Made by a program: the position numbers and the translations under genes. From NCBI RefSeq assembly GCF_954871325.1, contig NC_088775.1:19631561-19695560 (forward strand): 64,000 bases of DNA. Reading direction: 5' to 3'. Positions within the stretch are counted from its first letter, which is position 1; every line of letters starts with the position of its first letter. The notes beneath the pieces were generated by a model, which ran no database searches, was not told where the DNA came from, and worked only from the letters and a program-made list of their open reading frames with translations. This DNA comes from Gordionus sp. m RMFG-2023. Lineage: Eukaryota > Nematomorpha > Gordioida > Chordodea > Parachordodidae. Below, piece after piece: positions 12,809 through 24,825 of this stretch.

Positions 12809-12986
12809 CATATAGCATATATATTTTATTTTGAGTAATTATTATTTAAATAAATTCGGGCCGGATCGGGCCAGCAAATTTTTTTACAAATATTTCAGGT
12901 TCGGGCCGGTCCGACAAAACTTTCTTAAATAAATTTCAGGGGCCGGGCCTGAAAAATTAGGCCCGATGCAGATCACTAATTGAAAG

Positions 12987-14480
12987 TACTCGATATGTTA
13001 AACTCCGTTTAAAAAAATTAGTAGTAGTAGATCAGCCGATAATAATGAAATACTCAATGTATATTTATATCCTAAAAAAATCGATTGATTTTATAATTAT
13101 GAGTTATGATATAAGCCTTAACTTCATAAATCGATTTTTTATGAAAAAACTATTTTGTTTAGAAAATAATCAATATTCGACAAAAATAGATATAATAAAA
13201 ATGATATTATAGAAATAATATTATAAAAAGATGCCAAATTATTATATAACTACTGTTTAAAAATTAGACAACTTATCCGACAAACTAAGATATTTAGCAA
13301 AAAAAACACCTTAGAGATTAATTAATTATCACTACTTTATGAACAAAATTTGGTAAATATATCTTGGATCATGATTAGCTTAATATATCGTGCTCTTATT
13401 AAAATTACCATTTATATATAATTAAATTATCTAATTTTTGACATAGCGATTATCTGTAATAAAGTACACATAATTCTAGAAATAATGATAAAATTTTGGT
13501 ATATTTATTAGTAAATTTATTTTTATTAGTAAATTTATTTTTATTAGATAATATATAAAATTTTCCTTTTTCCTGGAATCGAAAATTTTCTTTGAAGGAC
13601 TGTCATGACATATTTAGATCCTACTTGTTCCGGGCCCATTTTGGGAAATAAAATAATTATATTTTATTTGGGTTCACAACTCGATCTGAATATAGCCGAC
13701 CATTTTGAAAAAAATTCTATTGTGTAGCTGTTTGAATCGATCCAGTTGACTTTCATTACTCTTGCCGTACTTTTTCACTAGAGACCTAAAATTTAATTTC
13801 TAATTATTGTAATTTTGACTATTATGATGATTATAAATCAAAATGAAAACAAGATTTTTTTTATATTGAAAAAAATTGCCCAAATTGCAATCCTATCTAA
13901 GTCATTGATTTTTTTAAACCTAAATTTTAAAATGAGTGTCAAGAGTTTTAGCGTGATTTATTTCTATCGTAATATGAAAAGGAATAATAAAGATCTAAAA
14001 AAAAAGAATAAAATTAAGTAAATATAAATATATACATGGTCTGAATAAGAATTCTTTCAAAAACTAAATTTATAAAAAAAGGATCAAATAGTGTTTAGTG
14101 ATTTTCCGGTAACTAGTTTGTTTGTAACGACGAAATAATTAGTTTAAAACTACTTTTAAAAATATGTTGATATAGTATCTCATTCATTATCTTTATAATG
14201 ATGATTTCCCATATTCAAAATTATTATTTATTAACTTCCTTAGAAAGGTTGTCTAGTCTAGGACCTTTTATTTTTGGAGAAAATTTAGCACGCCTTTCGG
14301 ACGACAATTTTGAAAATAATTTATTGTGTTTAGGTCAATTAAAAAGTTATTAGGCCCATTTTTTTTGAAAAATAAATATTATATCGTTATTTATACACCT
14401 TTCGATGCACATGAATATTATACATTGTGGCATATTTCTTTTTATCGTTTCCTTCTAAATGTATTAATTTACCACCCGTT
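12987..14480. other. Spacer, no gene seen
   Basis: AT-rich sequence with short direct repeats such as TTTATTAGTAAATTTA near 13500-13550. The open frame at 13815-14021 is lysine- and asparagine-rich, matches nothing I know, and is probably chance. Confidence 0.45.
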
Positions 14481-14505
14481 TCCAACCCACATCATCCTCT
14501 GCATT

Positions 14506-14910
14506 GTAGATATTCTAAAGGCCGCCTCCCACGGCACACCAACATTAATAACATAATCTCTAAAGCTCTTAAAGGGCAGCATCCTGAATATTATAGAGCT
14601 AATCACTTATGCCCAAGCAACAACAGAAGATAACTTTGGATTATACGTGCATCGATTTTCGGCGCGTTCCATCAAGAATACTTCAGAACCTAATTCGACA
14701 GAAATAACAAATATTCAGATCGCTAACATTATTTTTATCCCACTTGTCACTAATACTTTTGGTGTTTTTGGTGAGGAATTCCTTAAATTTATCACACTAT
14801 TAGGGAGAAAATTAAGCCAAATAAGTGGAGATCGTAAATTTTATTTCAAACAAGCCATTACGATAGCTATTCAACATAGTAATTGCATTGCTATTCATTG
14901 TTACATATAG
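14506..14910 (+). pseudogene. LINE fragment, region downstream of reverse transcriptase
   Basis: Two overlapping frames give GRLPRHTNINNIISKALKG, then FIPLVTNTFGVFGEEFLKFI and ISGDRKFYFKQAITIAIQHSN. The pattern, PRH..N.II.KAL followed by P...TFG..G.EF......R......GD...F..Q....AIQ..N, is the region after the fingers-palm of several invertebrate LINE reverse transcriptases. Only the C-terminal end survives, with a frame change near 14640. Assignment is by motif memory, so the clade is open. Confidence 0.6.
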
Positions 14911-15029
14911 CAATGCAAATAAACCTATTTCTTAAATCGAATTTGTTAAATTTAATTTTTATCCAGTTGTTTGTTTTAAATTTATATATATGCGCTATGT
15001 TTTTATAATCGCTAATTTGTACACAATAA

Positions 15030-15935
15030 TATATTTATTTAATACAGAATTTCGAATCAATTATTGAGTGAGGCCAATTATCTTTAGGGAAGCATAATTT
15101 TGTCATTAATAAGGATTTACGACGACTATTAACAGATCTAGGGGTATTCATGCGTCTCTTCTATATAACGTGTGAAATATGTTCACAATCTCCAACTATT
15201 AGGATGACCATCTTATATTTAAATATTATTCACGAAAATTTAACATATCATGCCACAAAGAACGTGTATGAAATAATAAAGATGGCAGCATCTAAAATGC
15301 TATGCGATAAATATATGGGAAAAATGGTAAATTTTGCTAATTATACCTGCTCATTTTTAGACCCAAGGATCAAAAAATCCTTAATTCCAAAAAATATTGA
15401 TATCCAAAATGATTATTTTTGAAGATCTTAAATTTTTTTTTAGAACTAATTCTTCAATTTCTGTGACAATTTATAAATTTATTGATGATGAATGACAATC
15501 CTAACAATATTACATTTGTGTCTATTTTGCAGAATTAAAAAAGTATATAAATTAAATGATATATCTATAATAAAAATTTTTTATGACATCTAGAAATAAA
15601 AATCTAAGCGTGAGTACTTTTGATAATGGAATCGACGAATATTTAGGGGAATAGGTTTGTCCTGAAAATGTTAATGTTTTAGATTGGTGGGGAGGAAACC
15701 AGTCACTATTTCCCTCCTATCACATATGTCAAGGGATTTTCTGACACAACAAACAACTTCTGCCCTTAGCGAGCGAGTATTCTCACGTGCTAAAGATACG
15801 ATTACGAAAAAAAATCGGATGTCCTCTAATACGCTCAAACAATGTCTGGCACTATCATCTTTGGATGGCGAGATATTAAATCTAGGATATATATTTAAGT
15901 TTAAGGTGTACAAGCGATCTGTTTTTAATTAATTT
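15030..15935 (+). pseudogene. Ac/ZBED-like hAT transposase fragment
   Basis: A 90-residue frame at 15150-15422 contains CSFLDPRIKKSLIP, the hAT LDPR(F/Y)K block. A second frame at 15684-15932 carries TTSALSERVFSRAKDTITKK and RMSSNTLKQCLALSS, a classic hAT C-terminal dimerisation region (S.RVFS.A...I..KR.RLS...). The two are separated by about 260 bp with stops and frame changes. No hAT termini or target duplication were found around it. The catalytic N-terminal half is missing. Confidence 0.85.
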
Positions 15936-17339
15936 TAGAAGATACAATCATATAAAACCTAGATTGTCTCAATATAAAAATCTAATATGGGAGACCGGGG
16001 TTATATTTATCCATGAAAATTGAAATGTTATAAAAAAATAGACTAAGCAAATTTTTCAAAATATTTAAAAGTAATTTTTTTTTTCTTTTCATATTATCTT
16101 TATGGTTAATTAATATTTAAGAAAAATTCCATGGGCCTCGGTCCCTCTTGGACCTAGGCATATTGACATAAAAATACCGAGCTAATGTTTGATAGGATAT
16201 TTCCATTTTTTAAGACAATACTATACTAGTCATGGTGAACATGAATATATATAATTTAAATTGCTAAATAATTATAAATTTAGAAGAAATAAATAAAATT
16301 TCAGAAAATCAGACTTGAATTTTGTACATATATCTGCCCAATTTAATATTTCCGATAATCTTTAAAAATAGTTGTTTTGTTAAAAAATATCATGGTTTGC
16401 GTGATAAGATCTATTTTTATTTAGTTTTAATTTAATGGCACTTAAAAACTCCATCAAAACTATCAAAATTCGTAACAATTTCATTAAAATTGTTTTATTT
16501 ATTTTAAGATAATATATATAATTATTCACAAATATTAATAACGGATTCAATTCAAAATCTTAAATTGTTTAACAAATTTTTATTAAGTTTGATGATTAAA
16601 ATATCGTCTAAAGTTAATTTTCCAACCTATTTAGTAATGGGGTTACTTAATAGTTGTGCAATGAAGGATTCTACTTGCAAGCAAAAATCAGTCAGAACGA
16701 ATCGCTAGAGGATATATAATACAGTTTCTTAAAATATTTTGGATAATTGCAAAATATTTTGATGGGAAGACAATTTTTGACTTATTAAGCAATAATTTTT
16801 GTATCCATTAGAGAATTAGAGTTAAATAACAAATAAATACATTTCGGCTCAAAATTATAGTCGAACCAACTATTGGGACGACTAGAGCCAACTCCTGAGG
16901 TGACTAATGCCAACTCTTGAGCCAATTCATCTAATCGGGTTGTAGCCAATTTTTACGACTTTATGCCAGATCCCGAAAATTATTAATTAAATAAACATAC
17001 ATTACCCTCATTTTTTTATGATATATGAATTATAAATATCTAAAAATCGATAAATTTAATAAATTTTTCGAATTCAATGTTAATTATTTAATTCATATGG
17101 AATTGAATTAACCGTCCTCTAAGTTTTAAATTAAGTTATCGATCACAACTCGAGTTCGCGACTCGAGTTGCTAGTATAAAGGAAAAATTTTACATTATTT
17201 TCAGGTTATAAGAAATATTTTTTTAAAAAAGGAATCTAATATTATTAAACATAATTGTTTCTATGCTAATATTCAAATATTCGTCTTCTATGCATAAAAA
17301 TATGATTGAGCAAAGTACTCACAATAAAATATTATAAGT
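15936..17339. other. Spacer, no gene seen
   Basis: AT-rich DNA. Near 16880-16945 there is a short imperfect repeat of GCCAACTCCTGAG. No coding frame was recognised. Confidence 0.45.
17146..17170. repeat. Short perfect hairpin with CTCGAG stem
   Basis: CAACTCGAGT and its reverse complement ACTCGAGTTG are separated by five bases. The motif resembles the CTCGAGT units of the arrays at 22.6 kb and 43.7 kb, so it may be a small relic of that repeat. Confidence 0.7.
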
Positions 17340-17600
17340 TGGTTTGGGGTTGGTGTTCGGGTCTGTGCTCGTATTGGTGCTCGGATTAATGCTCGGGTCG
17401 GTGTTTGGGTTGATGCTCTGGCCAGTGCTAGGGTTGATGCTCGAATCGGTGCCTGGGTCGTTACTCGAGTTGGTTGTTGTCGATATCGGGTCTGTGCTTG
17501 GGTTGATGCTAGGGTCGGTGCTCGGGTTAATGCTCGGGCGGTTAGGGGTGCCTAGGTCGATGCTCAGGTCAATGCTCGGCTCCATGGATTTGGTCATCCA
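17340..17600. repeat. GC-rich minisatellite, 12-bp unit
   Basis: Degenerate tandem copies of GGGTCGGTGCTC and GGGTTGATGCTC, period 12 bp. On the minus strand it stays open (17319-17681, 120 residues) and reads as repeats of STDP and SINP. That is what a 12-bp repeat without stops must give, so coding function is not supported by the open frame alone. Its base composition contrasts sharply with the surrounding AT-rich DNA. Confidence 0.85.
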
Positions 17601-17681
17601 GATCAAGCCCATTTGGTGGGTTGGTTCTGGTTCATTCTTAAGACCAAAAACCAGATCATAAATCATGCTAATTCGACCCAA

Positions 17682-18719
17682 TCAAGATTTAATCTCACAT
17701 GATGTGTACCATGTGTAAACTCTTATGGTTGAAAAGGCTCGTTATAACCTCATAAAAATAGCCCCATGCCACCACTCTCATTTAAAATCATATTTTAAAG
17801 CATTTTTAATACCTCTTTTGTTAGAATAAATTGATATTTTATAAAAATAGGGTTTTTTCTTTTATTAAGATGATTTTTGGGTGTAAAAATGTATTAAAAT
17901 CTATATTTTTGAAAAATAGTAATGTTCCAAAAAGTTACTTTTGCAAGCACGAATCATATTATAAAAATTATTCAATCTGCCAGATAGAAATAAAAATTAT
18001 AACCACGTATGCATTATATAATTATAGTTTGTGTAAAAAAATTAGCCAGATTTTAATACTCTAGGAAATAAAGCCACATCTCGCTATAACCTCGGATTCA
18101 ATATGTCACCGGTCTCCCCTAATAAACCTGTTAATATCATTACTATAATACTAGTGTCCAAATATATGATTTGGAAGATTTTTAGCGTGCAGAGTTGGTT
18201 TGCATATTTCTATAAATTTTACTTTCTAGCTTTGCTGACAATCTTTATCACAGATAACTCAATGATAGCATCCACTATAACCATGGAAACCCATATCATT
18301 TTTTAGAATGCATTCCATATTATATTGAAATAAATCTGAAATTGAATAATTTAGCTTAATAAGTAATTATTATTTCATATCATCATCCTTTACATCATTA
18401 TCATCATCATTCTCTTTATCAAGTTTTAAATATGGAATCTAATAATTAAATATGATTATGAATATATATTTATATTAAAAAATAATTAACCTTCAGAACG
18501 CGTTTTTTAAATTTTGTGATTCCAATAATATAATCTAAAAGGATAGTATTCAATCGAATTATTTTAAATATACTCGTGAATATCGAGTTCAGAGCTCTTT
18601 CCATTCCTCTTTAATAGGTAAATGACTTATTTTGTATAAGTTTATGGGAGACTGGGATTCTAAAGTAGGTATTTTTATCTTTCGCAATAAATTTTTATTT
18701 TAAGGATTAAAGTTGTATG
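17682..18719. other. Spacer, no gene seen
   Basis: AT-rich sequence with scattered short open frames that match nothing I recognise. A short CATCATCATC-type run lies near 18380-18410. Confidence 0.45.
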
Positions 18720-18727
18720 TTGGAGAG

Positions 18728-19504
18728 TAGAGGTCTGCACGGGCTGTCCATAGCCCGACCCGACCTTATAAATACATATAAATATCCTAAATAATTTTAA
18801 TTCCTAATGTAAATTAGAATAACATTTCCAATTATTATTTAACATAACACCAGTTTCCAAACTATTTTGTAATTAGATTTTTGTGTAATTATTGCATACT
18901 TTATTTACATCATATTCTATCAGGTTAATTTAAATATATTTATTTAATATCTATTTAATTAAATAGCCTCAAATTTTTAATATATAAAATAAAATCGTTT
19001 ACCAAATTTTAAATTGGTGAAAAATTTATCAACTTTCCCAATTTAAATGTTTTTACTCTTTAATTCCTGGCCATCCTTACTTCCTCTGCTAGCAGTAAAA
19101 AAGGGTTTTCAGCGGCCGGTAGGATATTTGAAGATAGGAAGATCTGTTTAAAGCTTGGCAAACACGACTCCTCATTATTTATATATCAAAATTATTCACT
19201 AGGTGATATTGATAATGATATTTATATATCTTTTATAATATGTTCATTATATCATGCACATTATTTTTATATAATGGCAATAATTTTTAAATTTGATTGA
19301 AATTCAACTTTTTTAATATAAAAGGTAAATGTTTCCAATTAAATATAATGAAACTTAATATAAATATAGAATATATTATGGCGGCTAAATAAACTTTTAT
19401 TTAAGGTAATACACATAATTTTAAATTATGGCGGGTTCGGGTCGGGTTCAAAATTTTTTATAATTCGGGTTCGGGTTGTGAAAAAATTACTTTGCAGACT
19501 TCTA
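18728..19504. mobile_element. Non-autonomous hAT element
   Basis: Perfect 8-bp target duplications TTGGAGAG at 18720-18727 and 19505-19512 flank 777 bp. The inverted ends are TAGAGGTCTGCA and TGCAGACTTCTA. Subterminal GGGTTCGGGTCGGGTTC-like blocks lie at the right end and CCCGACCCGACC at the left. It has no coding capacity. It belongs to the same terminal family as the 11119-12978 element and was probably moved by a hAT transposase encoded elsewhere. Confidence 0.93.
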
Positions 19505-19692
19505 TTGGAGAGTCTCCTTCATCATTAAGTCTAAAAAATGAAATTAACCAAGCCTCCCTCCTTTAATACTCTGGGTACATTCTAAAATTTATAGAATTAA
19601 TCTATAAAACCGAAAATATTATATTTTAAAGTAATCAATTAAAATGATGAGCTATATAATTTTTCATAAATTACACCTCTCAATAAGGACAT

Positions 19693-21656
19693 CAGTGGCG
19701 TAGACAAGGGGGTGGGGGTTTGGGGTTGAACCCCCCCCCCCCCCATCACCCCTCAAAAAAAATTTTTTTTTTATTTTGTTTAAAAAACTGTTTCAATTTA
19801 GAAATAAAATTTTTTTTTTTATTTTGTTTAAAAAACTGTTTCAATTTAGAAATAAAATAAATAATATATACGATATTAAAATGAAATATATTTTTATGAA
19901 CTAATAAAATATTAAATAACAATTAAATATATATTGTTAATATATTTTTATTGTTTAATTAGATATTTTAAATTTAATAATAAAATTTAAATTGTTAAAC
20001 TAAATTTAGATAGTTTTTAAAATTTTTATTTAATTCCCACATGGATATAAGAAAATTTTTACTAAATAAAGGTATATTTAAATTGATTTAGAAAATTTAT
20101 GTAATTTGATTTAGAAATAACAAAATCCTCAAATGACGATGGTAATGGTATTCACTTTTATAATATCTTTTATTTAAATCTTGCAATTAGAAATACAACC
20201 AACATACTCAGGGAAAACAAATGAGTTAGCTAAAATAAAATCATCAAATGATAATGGTATAATTCTAAATTATCATTTATAAGTTCTCTTAATTTTTTAT
20301 AATTAGAAAAATTATGTATTATTAAAGAATCTGAGCTCTCAGTTGCCTCTTCGATTGAGGATTTTTATAAAATAAATATTTTTATTCCCCTTATTGACAC
20401 ATTTTTATTTCAATTAAAAGAAAGATTTATTAGTCATAATTTTATTTTAAAAAGTTTTTATTTTCTTCTGCCGGTTGAGTCTGAATTGTTGATTACACAT
20501 GAAACGCGAGAGGATATTAAGAAAATCTCAGAATTTTATTTTGATGATTTATCAGGATCGTATGATAAGTTACTTTGTGATGTCGAATTTTGGTATAAAA
20601 ATCTCGACAGAATAGAGTACTCTTTGAGACCTAAATATGCTTTGCAGGCTCTTTCCATGTGTAATTGCACTTTAGATTCCCTGCCAAATATCAAACATTA
20701 CTTTTTATTTTAGCTACTTTACCGATTAGTACCTGCACCAATGAAAGGTCTTTTTCAACTTTGAAAAGGTTAAAAACCTATTTAAGAAATAGCACCGGTG
20801 AAAACCGTTTAAATGGATTAGCCCTTTTAAGTATTTATAAGGAGATTATTCTAGATAAAAATTTGATTCTAGATGAATTAGAAAAATCTCAGAGAAAAGT
20901 AGACTTCTCTTTATAAATTCAAATCTATGATTATCATATTTTCTTAGTCATAAAATTTTTATATGCAAAACTTAATTATAAAGAATTCTTAGTCATAATA
21001 TTTATGTATTTTTAATAAAAGTATTGCTTTTGCAATAAAAATATTTATAGATTATTTTGTATTAATTATAATTGTTAAATTATATTTTTTAAAATACCGT
21101 ACAAGAATTACTTATATTTTATTGAATTATATATTTAAATATAGTTATTTACAATAAATTTTTAATATAATAATCTACATAAAAATTTCTACATTTTGAA
21201 ATTTATTTTATTGTATATTATCATTAAAATAAATGCATAGAAATAAAGAGATTTTATTTATACTAAAGTATTTTAATAATAAATAAAATCTATATCTAAA
21301 ATTTAAAGAATTATTATTAACACTCAATCAGGTATATTGAGTGATCTTAAAAAATGTAAGGTTCGGGGAGCAAATTTTTTTCTTTCTAAACCATATGGAT
21401 TAATTTACATTTGACTAAACATAGATTAAATTTTTAGAATAATGTTTTCAGTGTTCAGTCGCTTATTAATCATAAATTCAGCCAAAATTGTTACTAATAT
21501 TTTTTTTATTCATGCTTGTTACTATAGTGATTAGACACTAATAAAGCACATAATATTATTGTCAATATTTAAAAGTAGAGTTTGGGGGCTTCGCCTCCCA
21601 AAAAATTTTAACCCCCCCCCCCTCCCCCCCATGGATAAATCCTGGCTACGCCACTG
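19693..21656 (+). mobile_element. Internally deleted hAT element with intact ends
   Basis: Perfect 8-bp target duplications AAGGACAT at 19685-19692 and 21657-21664. The ends are CAGTGGCGTAGACAAGG and CCTGGCTACGCCACTG, which pair as inverted repeats. C runs lie just inside both ends. A direct duplication of about 50 bp (AATTTTTTTTTTATTTTG...) occurs at 19763-19856. Only the C-terminal part of a ZMYM1-like transposase remains, so it is a deletion derivative. Confidence 0.95.
20325..20916 (+). pseudogene. hAT transposase C-terminus (ZMYM1-like)
   Basis: The translation starts with SSIEDFYKINIFIPLIDTFL, continues with YDKLLCDVEFWYKNLD, and after a frame change near 20690 gives LATLPISTCTNERSFSTLKR and LRNSTGENRLNGLALLSI. 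These are the central and dimerisation parts of a ZMYM1-type hAT transposase. It ends at a natural stop at 20914-20916. The catalytic core is absent. It closely resembles the C-terminus at 39.8-40.0 kb. Confidence 0.88.
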
Positions 21657-21664
21657 AAGGACAT

Positions 21665-22609
21665 ATATACTTGTAGTAAAATGAGTCATTTCTGGTACAA
21701 CTAGAATGTACCAGGACGAGTTTTTTAAACAATATTAACTTTTCGCCTATGTCTTACTACTTTTATAACTTTGAAGGCAAGCAACAAACATAGTGTCAAC
21801 TTTTTATTTACATATTAACAGGTTATTTTATGAGACAATTAATTCTGCTAAAATTTCGTTTATTATGATCTTTTGTCTTGCGGATTAGGGTAGGGGTATA
21901 AAATAATAACAATGTTTATGTATAAAAAAATAGAAACCATACGATGTCTTTGCAAAGTTTCCTTTTTCAAACGGTGCACCTTAGGCGTAGTCGGATTTTG
22001 CTAATGGAGGAGACACCACTATTAGTGCCCCCCCCCCCACAAGGCACTAAATATTAGCGTATGCCAGATATATCGTTTTTTTTATATTTTCCATTCTAGC
22101 ATAATGACAATTTCTTTTTCTATTGTCTACCAAACGAATTATATTAATTTACAATTAAGCACTAAACATGATGGAATTTTCAGAATAAAGCTTTCAATTG
22201 TTTTTTATTCGTAAGGTTTTCCAAAAATTTTGTTATTAATAATTTTCATTTAAGCTGGCTACACTACTTGTTTCAGACACTTATAAAGTACAAAACATTG
22301 GCATATTTTAGAATTAGAACTTCAAATTGTTTAGTCAACTTTAACGGAGACTTTATAAAGATAACCACCGAATAATATATAAATTGACTGAAATATTAAT
22401 GTAGTATGCACGGTAGCATAACAGATTCAATTTTTCTTAAATTCAATTGATTAAACCAAAATCCAAAAAAACTAAAGCGACTTTTTGAAAATCAGAAGAA
22501 AAGATTCTATTTTTTTTCGGTTTTGTTATTTGTAAGATTTTTTATCATCGATTTTTTATTATTAACATTTAGAGTAAAGTGAACTTTTTGAACCCTAAAG
22601 AATTTAACA
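21665..22609. other. Spacer with a possible hAT edge
   Basis: No gene seen. CTTAGGCGTAGTCGGATTTT at 21991-22010 followed by a C run at 22028-22038 resembles hAT subterminal sequence, but no partner end was found. Confidence 0.35.
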
Positions 22610-22800
22610 TTGTTATTAACGACTGAGTCGAGTCGACTTAGTCGAAAACTGAGTCTAAGTTTTGGGTCGAAAAAATCGACTCAAACTGACTTGAGTTATG
22701 AACTCGAGTCGTGAACTCGAGTCGTGAACTCAAGTCGACTCACTCAAGTCGTGAACTCAAATCGACTCAAGTCGTGAACCCGAGTCGTGATTTCAAATTA
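22610..22800. repeat. GTCGACT/CTCGAGT-rich array
   Basis: Imperfect repeats of ACTCAAGTCGTGA and GAGTCGACTTGAG fill 22618-22790, with many internally palindromic units (GTCGAC, CTCGAG). The array is followed by AT-rich DNA and then by satellite. The same order in reverse is present at 42.5-43.8 kb. Its outer edge TTGTTATTAACGACTGAGTCG resembles the GTGTTGTTAA edges of several other repeats here. Confidence 0.88.
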
Positions 22801-23359
22801 GTTTTTATTATTAATTAACAATACAATTATTTTTTTTAATTTAGACTTCCAACTTGAGTCGATCGTGAATAGAAATTAAATTACAAGCATTAATTATTAT
22901 TTATTTATTTTTAGTAAAATAATTTATTTTATTTATATTTAAATATTTATTATATTTTAAAGAAATGGTATAATTTAATATTTTTTATTTTATTATTATG
23001 AAAATGAATATTTATTTGATATCAAAAAAATGATAAGCTGCAATGTAAGTTAAAGTTAAGTAATATAATTTTTATTACAATTAGTGATTTTCACGCCCAA
23101 ATTTTAAGCAAAATTTGATTTGATTTGATTTGAATTTTAAATGATTTTTTCTTTTTTGTTAATAAACATTTTTTATTAATTATTTTGTAAATTTTATTAT
23201 AAATAAACAATTTTTTAGTTGAAATCTTTCATTTATAGGTTTATTTTTATCATTTTTGTAAAATTATCTATTTTTTTAGTATATAAGAACTAGTTTAAAT
23301 AATTTATTTGTAAATATTTATAGTAAACTCTTATAAGTTATTTTACATGATCGTATTTG

Positions 23360-24404
23360 TGATAATTGTCATGTTATTTTTTAACATTTATGAAATCTTT
23401 GACAGAAAAGGATAAAAAAGATGTTAAATGTTAAATTCAATGGTGATGTTCCTTTCTAAAAATGACAATTATCATAATCTGTATTTAAACATATTAGTTT
23501 ATTTTTGATGCTAATGGGTAAAAATATAAATTGTAAATATGTTAAATTAAAATTCCAGTGGTACCCTAGATAAGTGACAATTGTCATAATCGTTATTTCT
23601 AAAGTTTTTTGAAATTTTTGACGCATATAGGTAAAAATATAGATTGTAAATACGTTTAAGTGAAAATTCAGTGAAGTTGTACCATAGATATGTGACAATT
23701 GTCATAATCGTTATTTTTAAAGTTTTTCGAATTTTTTTGACGGAAATAGGTAAAAATATATAGTGTAAATATGTTAAATTAAAATTTCAGTGAAGATGCA
23801 CCCGAAATAAGTGACAATTGTCATAATCGTTATTTCTAAAGTTTTTTAAAATTTTTTGACGCATATAGGTAAAAATATAGATTGTAAATACGTTTAAGTA
23901 AAAATTCAGTGAAGTTGGACCATAGATATGTGACAATTGTCATAATCTTTATTTTTAAAGTTTTTTGAATTTTTTTGGCGGAAATAGGTAAAAATATATA
24001 GTGTAAATATGTTAAATTAAATTTCAGTGAAGATGTGCCCTAGATAAGTGACAATTGTCATAATCGTTATTTCTAAAGTTTTTTGAAATTTTTTGACGCA
24101 TATAGGTAAAAATTTAGATTGTAAATACGTTTAATTAAAAATTTGATGAAGATGTATCATAGATAAGTGACAATTGTCATAATCGTTATTTTTTAAAGTT
24201 TTTTGAATTTTTTTGACGGAAATAGGTAAAACTATATAGTGTAAATAGGTTAAATTAAAATTTCAGTGAAAATGTACCCTAGATAAGTAACAATTGTCAT
24301 AATCATTATTTCTAAAGTTTTTTGAAATTTTTTGACGCAAATAGGTAAAAATATAGATTGTAAATATGTTAAATTAAAATTTCAGTGATAGATAACTGAC
24401 AATT
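23360..24404 (+). repeat. 119-bp satellite with A-B dimer structure
   Basis: Monomers carrying TGACAATTGTCATAATCG start near 23463, 23575, 23693, 23812, 23931, 24049, 24168, 24288 and 24397. They alternate between type A (GACGCATATAGG...ATAGATTGTAAATACG) and type B (GACGGAAATAGG...ATATAGTGTAAATATG). The true repeat is therefore a dimer of about 238 bp, present roughly 3.5 times. No coding. Confidence 0.92.
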
Positions 24405-24806
24405 AGTGTTGTTAATCGACTAAATTTAGTCGACTAACAGACGACTAACTAATAGTTAAAAATTTGACTAAAAACTTTAGCAACTAAATTAGTCTATTAA
24501 TCGACTAATTTGGTCGACTAAAACGAATAATATAGTCGACTAAAGCGGCTAATATAGTCGACTAAAGCGACTAATATAGTTGACTAAAGTGACGAATTTA
24601 GTCGACTAAGACGACTAATATAGTCGACTAAAAGAACTAATTAAGTCAACTAAATTAGTCGAGACTTTTAGTCAACTTAGTCGACTAATCAAATTTTTGA
24701 GCCGAACCGAATCTGCATAACTGTATAATCAAGGTTAGTGTGGCTAATTAATCTAGTTTTTCCGACTACTTGAGATATCATATATGATGAACTAAAGTAT
24801 AGTGAC
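24405..24806. repeat. TTAGTCGACTAA repeat inserted in the satellite
   Basis: A block beginning AGTGTTGTTAATCGAC interrupts a satellite monomer right after TGACAATT. It consists of many copies of TAGTCGACTAA up to about 24690, then about 115 bp of other sequence. The satellite resumes after TGACATTT at 24807, a possible imperfect 8-bp duplication of the left TGACAATT. It is probably a non-autonomous transposon, although clear inverted ends are not seen. Confidence 0.65.
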
Positions 24807-24825
24807 TGACATTTAACTATCATTT

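Larger units (their letters stand above)
11119..12978. mobile_element. Non-autonomous hAT element (outer of a nested pair)
   Basis: Flanked by perfect 8-bp direct duplications ATTGAAAG at 11111-11118 and 12979-12986. Its inverted ends are TAGAGATCTGCA and TGCAGATCACTA. Subterminal GGGTTCGGGC-like and GGGCCGG motifs occur at both ends. Without the inner insertion it would be only about 340 bp and codes for nothing, so it is a hAT MITE. The same terminal type flanks the element at 18728-19504. Confidence 0.9.

Noticed and set aside
17319-17681. 120-residue STDP/SINP repeat protein
   Set aside because: A 12-bp repeat without stops stays open by itself, and the opposite strand is open too; no other coding evidence.
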